Below are positions 6,919 to 13,132 of a DNA stretch of 13,132 nt, one piece after another. The position numbers and the translations under genes are program-made. The notes beneath the pieces were generated by a model that saw only the letters and a program-made list of their open reading frames with translations, did not search any database and was not told where the DNA came from. The stretch is from Longicatena sp. (GTDB lineage: Bacteria; Bacillota_I; Bacilli_A; Erysipelotrichales; Erysipelotrichaceae), in assembly GCA_020025055.1 (NCBI GenBank), contig JAHHST010000040.1, forward strand, positions 1 through 13,132, written 5' to 3'. Within the stretch, counting starts at the first letter, position 1, and every line of letters starts with the position of its first letter.

Positions 6919-9851
6919 ATACTTTTCTCCCTTTCTTCCATCGCTGCTTGTAATGATCGGCAACGTATATAAATTGCACCTAAATTATCGACTTCATCAA
7001 TTTTTATTTGGGTATAAATCTTTTGTTTATTTTTCAAGATTGCTTTTACTTCATCGGATGTAATCGCATCAATTCCACATCCAAAACTAACCAATTGAAT
7101 AAGTTCCATATTAGGATGTTCACTCACATATTGTGCTGCTTGATATAATCTTGCATGAAAACTCCATTGATTTAATACATGAATCGATGGCATTGTATTT
7201 TGTTTTGGAATACTATCTTCACTTAATACTACAAATCCAAGATTATTTAATAAATGATGAATTCCATGATGAATCATTGGATCTACATGATAAGGTCTTC
7301 CTGCTAAAACAATCATTTTTTTATTATTTTCTTTCGCAAATTCCATTGCTTCTTTACCTTCACGTAGCACATTTGTTTTAAATTCTTTATAAGCACAAGT
7401 AGCTTCATCAATTGCATTCTTCACATCTTTATGCGAACACTTATATCCATGTTCCATCAAACATTTTGTCATTTCTTTTCCAAGTACTTTTGGATTACTC
7501 ATATATACATATGGCGATAATAATTGAGCGTGATCTAACTTCATATTTGCTTGAATAACTTCTGGATAATAAGCAACCACAGGACAATTAAAATGATTAT
7601 CACTAATATGTTCATCTATGTTATATGACATACATGGATAAAATATCGTTTGAATTCCATCTTCAATTAAAGTTTGAATATGACCATGTACCACTTTTGC
7701 TGGATAACAAATCGTATCAGAAGCGATGGTTTGTTGTGATTTTGCATAAATAGATTTTGTTAATGGTTTTGATACAACAACTTCAAATCCAAGTTTTGTA
7801 AAGAACGTATGCCAAAATGGTAAAAACTCATACATATTTAAAACTAATGGAATTCCAATCTTTCCTAAAGTTCCTTTTTCACTTTTCAAATTTCTTAAAT
7901 AATTATATTTATAATCATATAAATTTGGTAAATTCTCTTTTTTGATTCTTCCAATCGTTGGACGTTCACACTTATTTCCAGCGATATGTTTTCGATGATT
8001 TGAAAATGTATTTACAGTTAAATTACAATGATTCTTACATAACCCACAATTGACACTTTTCGATTCATGGGTAAAGTTTTCTAATGCATTTAAATCCATA
8101 ATTGTAGAAGTTAATATTTGCGTATCTTTTGCCATTAATGCTGCTCCATATGCACCCATTAAATGTGAAATACTAGGTCGAATAACATTTCTACCGATTT
8201 CTAATTCAAAGCTACGTAATACAGAATCATTTAAAAAGGTTCCTCCTTGTACAACGATTTCCTTTCCTATGTCATCTTTATTTTTTGCACGTATTACTTT
8301 ATAAAGTGCATTTTTTACAACACTCATACATAATCCCGCGGCAATATCTTCAATGCTTGCCCCATTTTTTTGTGCTTGTTTTACACTTGAATTCATAAAC
8401 ACCGTACATCTTGTTCCTAAATCTACTGGATGTTTTGCATACGTTGCGATTTTCGCAAATTCTTTTACAGAATATCCCATAAGATTCGCAAAGTTTTCTA
8501 AGAAACTTCCACATCCACTACTACATGCTTCATTTAATAAAATATCATCGATTCTATGATTTTTTACACGGAAACATTTCATATCTTGTCCCCCAATATC
8601 GATAATAAAATCAACATTGGGATTAAAATATTTTGCAGCACGATAATGTGCCATTGTTTCCACAACACCTAGATCTAATTGAAAAGCATCCATCATTAAT
8701 GCTTCTCCATAACCTGTAACCGCACTATGTGCAATATGGATACGATCTCCCATTTTACGATAAATAGTTTTTATTTCTTTTTTAATCACATCAATTGGAT
8801 TTCCTAAATTATTTGCATAGCTCTCATATAGTATATGATTTTGTTCATCAATCAAGACTAATTTCGTTGTCGTACTTCCTGCATCAATTCCTAACCATGC
8901 ATTTCCACAATAAGTTTCAATATCCGTATAAGATACATCGCTTGTATGATGATGCTCTTTAAATTCTATATATTCTTGTTCATTTTTAAATAATGGTTGT
9001 AACCCTTCTATTTTCGATGTTTTATGTAATAATTCTTCACTTAAATTTACAAAGTCATTATAATTGATTTCCTCTTTTTGAGTATCTGCATACATCGCAC
9101 TTCCTAATGCAATAAAATATGGAGATAATGATGGAAAAATTGCATTCTCCGCTTCTAACTGCAACGTTTCCTTAAATCGCTCTTGTAATCCTTTTAGAAA
9201 ATATAATGGACCTCCTAAAAATAAGATTGTTCCCTCAATTGCTCTTCCTTGCGCTAATCCAGTAATACACTGATCCACAACCGCTTGAAAAATACTTGCG
9301 GATAAATCACTTTTTTTAGCACCTTGATTAATTAAAGGCTGAATATCACTTTTCGCAAATACCCCACATCTTGAAGCAATTGGATAAATTTTTGAATGTT
9401 GTAATGACAATTCATCCATTTCCTTTAAATCAACATTTAATAAAGAAGCCATTTGATCAATAAATGCCCCAGTTCCTCCAGCACATGTAGAATTCATTCG
9501 TTCTTCTAAAGCTCCGTTTAAGAAGATTATTTTTGCATCTTCTCCACCTAACTCAATCACAACATCGGTCTGAGGATAATATTTCTTTGTAGCTAGAGCA
9601 CTTGCATATACTTCCTGAACAAAAGGAATCTTCATATCTTGAGAAATTCCTAATCCCGCACTACCGGTAATCGATACCTTGAAAGAATTCTCTTTTAATA
9701 ATGACTGCAATTCTTTTATTTTTTTTACTAACATTTCTCGTACACATGATTTATGTCGTTCATAACTTTTATATATAATTGCATCCTGATCATCAAGTAT
9801 AACTACCTTTAAAGTAGTTGACCCTACATCAATTCCAACTTTATAAGACAT
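6894..9851 (-). CDS. Double-domain acyl-CoA dehydratase activase (BadF/HgdC-type ATPase with DUF2229)
   Basis: A 985-residue ATP-dependent electron activator of the ASKHA fold. Two BadF/BadG/BcrA/BcrD-type ATPase domains are in tandem. The first, about 1-255, has GIDVGSTT, ELGGEDAK and STCAGGTG with C123, then RCGVFAKSD with C162. The second, about 318-575, has GIDAGSTTTK, DIGGQDMK and EACSSGCGSF with C443 and C447, then TRCTVF with C482. Cys residues in these positions hold the bridging [4Fe-4S] cluster in characterised dimeric activases, so one chain could supply both halves. A DUF2229-like region (about 600-970) carries CxxCxxxC at 602-609 plus C628, SDTICYPAK, YPCMSYNIDE and AGRPYHVDP. 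The start is the ATG at 9851, 7 bases after AAGGAGG; a TTG one codon earlier is too close to it. It leads the operon. The physiological reaction is unknown. Confidence 0.9.
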   Translation of the reverse strand: MSYKVGIDVGSTTLKVVILDDQDAIIYKSYERHKSCVREMLVKKIKELQSLLKENSFKVSITGSAGLGISQDMKIPFVQEVYASALATKKYYPQTDVVIELGGEDAKIIFLNGALEERMNSTCAGGTGAFIDQMASLLNVDLKEMDELSLQHSKIYPIASRCGVFAKSDIQPLINQGAKKSDLSASIFQAVVDQCITGLAQGRAIEGTILFLGGPLYFLKGLQERFKETLQLEAENAIFPSLSPYFIALGSAMYADTQKEEINYNDFVNLSEELLHKTSKIEGLQPLFKNEQEYIEFKEHHHTSDVSYTDIETYCGNAWLGIDAGSTTTKLVLIDEQNHILYESYANNLGNPIDVIKKEIKTIYRKMGDRIHIAHSAVTGYGEALMMDAFQLDLGVVETMAHYRAAKYFNPNVDFIIDIGGQDMKCFRVKNHRIDDILLNEACSSGCGSFLENFANLMGYSVKEFAKIATYAKHPVDLGTRCTVFMNSSVKQAQKNGASIEDIAAGLCMSVVKNALYKVIRAKNKDDIGKEIVVQGGTFLNDSVLRSFELEIGRNVIRPSISHLMGAYGAALMAKDTQILTSTIMDLNALENFTHESKSVNCGLCKNHCNLTVNTFSNHRKHIAGNKCERPTIGRIKKENLPNLYDYKYNYLRNLKSEKGTLGKIGIPLVLNMYEFLPFWHTFFTKLGFEVVVSKPLTKSIYAKSQQTIASDTICYPAKVVHGHIQTLIEDGIQTIFYPCMSYNIDEHISDNHFNCPVVAYYPEVIQANMKLDHAQLLSPYVYMSNPKVLGKEMTKCLMEHGYKCSHKDVKNAIDEATCAYKEFKTNVLREGKEAMEFAKENNKKMIVLAGRPYHVDPMIHHGIHHLLNNLGFVVLSEDSIPKQNTMPSIHVLNQWSFHARLYQAAQYVSEHPNMELIQLVSFGCGIDAITSDEVKAILKNKQKIYTQIKIDEVDNLGAIYIRCRSLQAAMEEREKSICKNLQKK
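6927..6934 (-). promoter_or_regulatory. Internal ribosome binding site deciding the dehydratase-like start
   Basis: AAAGGGAG lies inside the last codons of the activase gene, 8 bases before the ATG at 6918. It argues that the downstream frame is independently initiated rather than being the remnant of a sequencing frameshift. Confidence 0.65.
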
Positions 9852-9858
9852 CAAAAAA

Positions 9859-9865
9859 CCTCCTT
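9859..9865 (-). promoter_or_regulatory. Ribosome binding site deciding the activase start
   Basis: A perfect AAGGAGG lies 7 bases before the ATG at 9851 and only 4 before the in-frame TTG at 9854, so ATG is preferred and the protein begins MSYKVGID. Confidence 0.8.
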
Positions 9866-9870
9866 ATAAA

Positions 9871-9898
9871 TGTTTAATTTTCATAAAATGATTAAACA
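9871..9898. repeat. Inverted repeat in the activase leader, next to the ribosome binding site
   Basis: TGTTTAAT and ATTAAACA are perfect 8-base arms around 12 bases that contain a further CAT/ATG pairing. In RNA this would form an AT-rich hairpin ending 5 bases before the ribosome binding site. It has no T-run on the minus strand, so it is not a terminator; it may be a repressor site or a translation-control hairpin. Confidence 0.55.
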
Positions 9899-9908
9899 TA
9901 AAAAACCA

Positions 9909-9922
9909 CAATTTTCAAATTG
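9909..9922. repeat. Short palindrome at the expected transcription start of the activase operon
   Basis: CAATTTTCAAATTG has perfect 6-base arms around a 2-base centre. It lies just downstream of the -10 element, where a bound protein would block initiation. AT-rich chance palindromes are possible, so function is only a suggestion. Confidence 0.45.
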
Positions 9923-9930
9923 CTTTTATC

Positions 9931-9936
9931 ATTATA
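9931..9936 (-). promoter_or_regulatory. -10 element of the activase operon promoter
   Basis: The minus strand carries a consensus TATAAT about 80 bases before the ATG. The hexamer 17 bases upstream (TTTTAT) is a poor -35, which fits a promoter that needs an activator or a spacer-binding regulator. Confidence 0.6.
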
Positions 9937-9941
9937 CTACT

Positions 9942-9954
9942 TTCAGTATCTGAA
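9942..9954. promoter_or_regulatory. Candidate operator dyad in the promoter spacer
   Basis: The minus strand reads TTCAG-ATA-CTGAA, perfect 5-base arms around 3 bases. It falls almost wholly inside the spacer upstream of the TATAAT. Dyads in this place are typical of MerR-type activators and of many repressors. No regulator gene is in the window, so the protein is unknown. Confidence 0.55.
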
Positions 9955-10051
9955 TAAAATAAAATGATGAAATCTATTCCATTATTCTGCATAACAAAAA
10001 TAGTACCTCGAGTATATAGTTTAATCAATTTCAATTCTTATTTCTATGGAT

Positions 10052-10087
10052 AAAAAAAGAGTAATGTATGATTTTCATACATTACTC
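10052..10087 (-). terminator. Strong rho-independent terminator after the DUF308-like gene
   Basis: A perfect 13-bp stem (GAGTAATGTATGA and its complement) with a 3-base loop is followed on the minus strand by seven T residues. It lies 37 bases after the stop at 10124 and ends the HAD/DUF308 unit. No T-run follows on the plus strand, so it acts in one direction. Confidence 0.93.
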
Positions 10088-10123
10088 AAAATATGTCTAA
10101 TAAATATCCTCAAATACTTGATA

Positions 10124-10690
10124 TTAAATTCCTCTATGTTCATCACTCTTTTTCGACAATACTTTCCACATCCAGAAGTTTCCAATACCATCAATGATAA
10201 TTAGAACCCCTGCGCAGAGTACATCATATCGCATTGGTGTAAATAAAACAGCAAGTGCAAGGAAAATAGTAAGAAAACTAATTGCCATAGAATAATACCC
10301 TAATTGTTTTTCTAAGCTTAAAATTCTTCTAGATAACGCAATATCTCTTAATCCATGTAACAACGCAACAATCGCAATGACATCTGGAACCGTTGCATCC
10401 GCTTGTCTAGGTATTGTTAGTGTCCAAATACCTAAAAAACAAATGAATACTCCATTAACTAAAGAAGAAATTGAGAAAATATGTTTCTCTTCTTCAATGA
10501 TAAATAAAAATAAATGTGGCACTCCTTGTAATAAAAGTGCAACTCCTACTAAATAACATGTGATCACATCAATATCTCTATGAAAAAGCATTAAAATAAT
10601 TCCTACGATTGTCCAGAGAATCGCAGAAAAAAAGCTGTTTTTTCTCCATCTTTTTAAATATGATTCCGTAATCAACTTAGGTTCATACAT
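10124..10690 (-). CDS. DUF308/HdeD-like six-helix membrane protein
   Basis: A 188-residue inner membrane protein with six predicted helices in three pairs (about 19-35, 43-64, 72-92, 101-117, 131-150, 156-176), short loops and charged ends. This layout and length fit the DUF308 (HdeD-like, PF03729) family. HdeD is linked to acid resistance in Escherichia coli, but the Firmicutes members have no established role, so no function is assigned. The ATG at 10690 is preceded at 7 bases by AGGAGG. It lies 47 bases downstream of the HAD phosphatase gene with no terminator between, so the two are probably co-transcribed. Other small polytopic families would look similar; the family call is moderately sure. 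Confidence 0.72.
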   Translation of the reverse strand: MYEPKLITESYLKRWRKNSFFSAILWTIVGIILMLFHRDIDVITCYLVGVALLLQGVPHLFLFIIEEEKHIFSISSLVNGVFICFLGIWTLTIPRQADATVPDVIAIVALLHGLRDIALSRRILSLEKQLGYYSMAISFLTIFLALAVLFTPMRYDVLCAGVLIIIDGIGNFWMWKVLSKKSDEHRGI

Positions 10691-10737
10691 ATGAAATCCT
10701 CCTATTAAACCGAATATAGTTTACCATTATCCATCAA

Positions 10738-11517
10738 CTAAATCCACCCAAAATGTTTACATGCTTTATAAATTCCATCCTCATCACTATCTGCAGTTAC
10801 ATAATCCGCAATTTCTTTTAATTCTGGTATCGCATTTCCCATCGCAATCGAAAATGGTGCTTCTTGAAACATCTTACGATCATTTAATCCATCGCCAAAA
10901 ACCACAACATCCGCTACATTTTTATGTAAATATTCACAAACTTTACGTATTCCTTTAAATTTATCATCTGGTTCTACAATGATAAATTGATCATCACCAT
11001 AATGCATAACACCTATTTTTTCAATACTCTTCATTTGGTCTTCTTCATCTCTTTTTAAAGATACAAATAGTCTTCGAATTGGTGGTTGTTGTTCAATTTG
11101 ATAGTTTTCATCAACTTTAACATCCATGAACACATGAAAATCCCCAGCTTGTTCAATAAATTTAGAATTTGGTGTATAACGTAATCGATCATCACTTGTA
11201 GAAACTGCTACACCGATTCCTTTTTCAAGTGCTTCATAATAAATAGCTTTTGCTAAATCTTGATTCAATGGCTCATAAGATATTTCTTGATGATCAATAA
11301 TAATACAATTTCCACCTTCACAAACCATATTTTTTATACCAATTTCTTGTTGAAATTGTTGTGCTCGAAACTTTGCTCTTCCTGTTGCTAGGGCAACAAA
11401 ATGCCCATTTTCCTGTAATTTTATTAATGCTTCTTTTGTACTATCCAATATTTTCCCTGGCTCTTTTACACTAGTAAGCGTTCCATCGATATCAAAAAAA
11501 ATTATTTTTTTATCCAT
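10738..11517 (-). CDS. Cof-type HAD-superfamily hydrolase (phosphatase)
   Basis: A 259-residue cytoplasmic HAD phosphatase of the Cof/IIB class, expected to hydrolyse small phosphorylated metabolites such as sugar phosphates or flavin-type phosphates with Mg2+. All four motifs are intact: FFDIDGT with nucleophile D9 and acid/base D11, ATGR with T45, DKFKGI with Lys 186/188, and FGDGLND with D209 and D213. The residues between about 80 and 185 form the C2-type cap that sets substrate range. Length and motif spacing fit the family. The ATG at 11517 has AAGGAG 6 bases upstream and its own promoter just before that. Substrate cannot be read from the sequence. The DUF308-like gene follows in the same unit. 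Confidence 0.92.
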   Translation of the reverse strand: MDKKIIFFDIDGTLTSVKEPGKILDSTKEALIKLQENGHFVALATGRAKFRAQQFQQEIGIKNMVCEGGNCIIIDHQEISYEPLNQDLAKAIYYEALEKGIGVAVSTSDDRLRYTPNSKFIEQAGDFHVFMDVKVDENYQIEQQPPIRRLFVSLKRDEEDQMKSIEKIGVMHYGDDQFIIVEPDDKFKGIRKVCEYLHKNVADVVVFGDGLNDRKMFQEAPFSIAMGNAIPELKEIADYVTADSDEDGIYKACKHFGWI

Positions 11518-11539
11518 ACTCTACTCCTTTTGCACAATT

Positions 11540-11567
11540 ATTGTACTATTATTTTATGAAATAACAA
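11540..11567 (-). promoter_or_regulatory. Promoter of the HAD phosphatase gene
   Basis: TTGTTA (4 of 6 to the -35 consensus) and TACAAT (5 of 6 to the -10 consensus) are separated by 16 bases. Transcription would start about 15 bases before the ATG, leaving a very short leader that just holds the ribosome binding site. Confidence 0.6.
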
Positions 11568-11573
11568 GTAAAT

Positions 11574-11612
11574 AAAAAAAGAAGAACAAATACAAAATTC
11601 ATTCTCCTCTTT
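11574..11612 (-). terminator. Probable terminator after the Wzz/BY-kinase gene
   Basis: On the minus strand AAGAGGAG can pair with the TTCTTCTT side through 8 pairs, two of them G-T, across a long loop of about 17 bases, followed by seven T residues. It is about 30 bases after the stop at 11643. The stem is weak, so some read-through into the HAD gene is possible. Confidence 0.5.
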
Positions 11613-11642
11613 ATCCTTCCTTTTTTGAATATTTTCTAAAAA

Positions 11643-13040
11643 CTACTTACCATATTTTTTTCCATAACCATAGCCGTACCCATAACCATATCCATAAGAC
11701 ATTGAATCCTCATCAAATATACTTTGTTTTGCTTGGTTAATAACAACTCCTAATATAGAAGGTACCACTGCATTTAATTCTTCTAATTCATCAAGAATAA
11801 GTCCACAGTTGACATAATCTTGCTTCGTGACAACAATCGATGAATCCGCATATTCACCAACAATCAATGCATCTTGAATTAAATGAAGCGGAGGTAAATC
11901 TAAAATTACATAATCAAATTCTTCTTTTAAATGTTGAATTAATTTCTTTAATTTATCACTTTCTAATAATTCTGGTGCATTCGAAACTGCATTCACACCA
12001 TAAATAATACTCAATGATGTATCTTCATAAGTATTTAAGATAGAATCCATAGCTTCATTAAATTTTAAATAATCTAAAATGTTATATACTAATTGTTGTT
12101 TAGCTACTTTCTTATAAATAGAAGGATTACGTAAATCTAAATCTACCAATGCAACGCGATGACCATTATTTGCCAGTGAAATTGCTGTATTAATAGATGT
12201 CATTGTTTTTCCTTCATTTGGCATGGTACTTGTAACTAAAAATACTTTCGAACCATTTTGATCAAATTCACGTTCTATACAGAATCTTAAATCTTGAAAT
12301 GCTTTCTTTATGCCATATTGAACTGATGGATTTGATAATAATAAAGAATAATTTTGCTTATTATTTGTCTTTAAAAACGGAACTGTTGCAAGTGTTTTTA
12401 AATTTAAATATTGCTCTGCATCTTTACTATTTATAATCGTTTTTCTAAACAACGAATAAATTAGAATCAATACAAAACTAATCATAACAGATAACATACA
12501 TGATTTTATAAATACTTTTACATAATTTGGTGTAGCATCTGGAGTTTTTGCCATAAATGGCGTATCAATAACAGAAAGAGACACATCACTCATAGAATAT
12601 TGCATTACAACCCCATAATTCGATAATATACTAGAAATTATTTTATAAGATAGATCTGCATCATCTGTAACAACTTGTAATTCATATATACTTGTATCAG
12701 GTACAGTATGTAAACTAATGTTCCCTGGAATATTGGATAGCTTAAGTTCTTTCCTAATTAATTCCTGCATAGAAGGTCCTGTTAAAGCAGCATTTAACGC
12801 ACTATCAAATTCTGCCTGTGCTTTATCATCAGTTGATGTTGAAGCTTTTCCATCTATAGCAACTGTAAATGCAGCTTTTGAACTATATGTTGTTTGAAAG
12901 AAAAATACCTCTTTTGCTTCAAACAAGCTAATGACAACTATAAAAATTACAATTACAATTTTTTTTAGATGAAGAAAAGAACGATAAAACATATCAATAT
13001 ACTTAATTAAATCAATTTTTTCTACTGTATTGTTGTTCAT
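11643..13040 (-). CDS. Wzz-domain/BY-kinase fusion (Wzc-like bacterial tyrosine kinase)
   Basis: A 465-residue membrane protein combining a polysaccharide co-polymerase domain with a cytoplasmic tyrosine autokinase, which together control chain length and export of capsule or exopolysaccharide. The Wzz part has membrane helices at about 27-40 and 178-198 and an external loop of about 135 residues, with the usual Pro-rich stretch before helix 2. The kinase part has Walker A STMPNEGKT (K278, T279), Walker A' ALVDLDLRNP (D300, D302), NAPELLESD at 354-362, and Walker B YVILD (D381). The C-terminus has seven tyrosines at 449-463, six in Tyr-Gly repeats, as expected for autophosphorylation. Many Firmicutes split this into CpsC and CpsD; here it is fused. 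The ATG at 13040 follows AAGGAG at 9 bases and overlaps the upstream stop (ATGA). Asn replaces the usual Gly in Walker A. Confidence 0.92.
   Translation of the reverse strand: MNNNTVEKIDLIKYIDMFYRSFLHLKKIVIVIFIVVISLFEAKEVFFFQTTYSSKAAFTVAIDGKASTSTDDKAQAEFDSALNAALTGPSMQELIRKELKLSNIPGNISLHTVPDTSIYELQVVTDDADLSYKIISSILSNYGVVMQYSMSDVSLSVIDTPFMAKTPDATPNYVKVFIKSCMLSVMISFVLILIYSLFRKTIINSKDAEQYLNLKTLATVPFLKTNNKQNYSLLLSNPSVQYGIKKAFQDLRFCIEREFDQNGSKVFLVTSTMPNEGKTMTSINTAISLANNGHRVALVDLDLRNPSIYKKVAKQQLVYNILDYLKFNEAMDSILNTYEDTSLSIIYGVNAVSNAPELLESDKLKKLIQHLKEEFDYVILDLPPLHLIQDALIVGEYADSSIVVTKQDYVNCGLILDELEELNAVVPSILGVVINQAKQSIFDEDSMSYGYGYGYGYGYGKKYGK
11661..11696 (-). repeat. Six-copy hexanucleotide repeat encoding the (Tyr-Gly)6 tail
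   Basis: Six successive TAY-GGN units encode the phosphorylatable tail of the BY-kinase. The Gly third bases differ (A, T, G, C, T, A), so the repeat is kept at protein level and is not a pure microsatellite. Copy changes would add or remove tyrosines without breaking the frame. Confidence 0.85.
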
Positions 13041-13132
13041 CTTTCCATTCTCCTTCCTTTACTATAATAACGATCATATCCATATCGATATTCATTATTT
13101 AGTTTTTGTTTTGTAAAATCAAAAATACTTGC
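13037..13132 (-). CDS. C-terminal fragment of a Tyr-rich protein, probably a second BY-kinase (5' end off window)
   Basis: Only this minus-strand frame is open to the window edge; it encodes 31 residues and a TGA. The fragment reads ASIFDFTKQKLNN, then EYRYGYDRYYSKGRRMER, with five tyrosines in a short basic tail. It resembles the end of the next gene, where NQAKQSIFDEDS is followed by a Tyr cluster: both share SIFD a few residues before the tyrosines. I infer a paralogous tyrosine kinase, or another protein with an autophosphorylated tail, in the same operon. The stop overlaps the next ATG (ATGA), and the next gene's ribosome binding site lies inside this frame, so translation is probably coupled. 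The identity is an inference from very few residues. Confidence 0.6.
   Translation of the reverse strand, partial: ASIFDFTKQKLNNEYRYGYDRYYSKGRRMER

Noticed and set aside
6894..6920. Programmed -1 frameshift joining the activase and dehydratase-like frames
   Set aside because: The frames are offset as needed, but the overlap (CAAAAGAAATGA) has no classical slippery heptamer, and an independent ribosome binding site is present.
6919..6963. Longer N-terminus (15 extra residues) for the dehydratase-like protein
   Set aside because: The ATG at 6963 would deepen the overlap to 70 bases and adds a polar stretch unlike the family start; the ATG at 6918 has a well-spaced ribosome binding site.
9852..9854. 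TTG start for the activase
   Set aside because: Only 4 bases from AAGGAGG, while the next codon is an ATG at 7 bases.
10009..10019. CTCGAG-centred palindrome and a TTGATT-17-TACTAT promoter-like pair in the 9955-10051 spacer
   Set aside because: The arms are imperfect and short, the hexamers match weakly, and a better TATAAT promoter lies closer to the gene.

Overview
The window looks like low-GC Firmicutes (Bacillota) chromosome, plausibly a gut or mucosal Erysipelotrichia or Clostridia-type anaerobe. This rests on strong AT bias, A/T-ending codons, AGGAGG-type ribosome binding sites, a CcpA (cre) operator, oxygen-sensitive dehydratase/activase-type Fe-S proteins and a host-glycan hydrolase. 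The species cannot be named from the sequence. All supported genes lie on the minus strand, so transcription runs from high to low coordinates. No tRNA, rRNA, CRISPR array, insertion sequence or phage gene was seen, and no gene-free gap exceeds about 280 bases.

Right end (13132 to 11643): the tail of a tyrosine-rich protein overlaps (ATGA) the start of a Wzz/BY-kinase fusion that ends in six Tyr-Gly repeats. The tail looks like a second, paralogous kinase tail. This pair is the promoter-distal end of an exopolysaccharide-type operon entering from the right, and a probable terminator follows it.

Middle right (11567 to 10052): a recognisable promoter drives a Cof-type HAD phosphatase and, 47 bases on, a six-helix DUF308/HdeD-like membrane protein. 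A strong 13-bp-stem terminator closes the unit.

Middle (9954 to 4788): a three-gene operon. It begins with a TATAAT promoter whose spacer holds a TTCAG-ATA-CTGAA dyad, followed by a leader with two more inverted repeats. The genes are a 985-residue protein with two BadF/HgdC-type ATPase domains plus a DUF2229-like region, an overlapping 414-residue 2-hydroxyacyl-CoA-dehydratase-like protein, and, 23 bases on, a CmpB-like (PF06541) membrane protein. The first two genes together resemble a single protein of about 1,400 residues in other Firmicutes, so this is a split version. The reaction is unknown.

Left (4740 to 1): a cre site sits on a probable extended -10 promoter and precedes a very large secreted GH20 beta-hexosaminidase-type enzyme. 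It carries three F5/8C (CBM32-like) domains, a LamG-like domain, a FIVAR-like helical segment and at least two tandem Ig-like Big_2 repeats, and runs off the left edge after 1,555 codons. It probably trims GlcNAc/GalNAc-containing host glycans under carbon catabolite repression.

The best leads for something undescribed are the dehydratase/activase/membrane-protein operon with its dyad-rich control region and the tandem tyrosine-tailed kinases.
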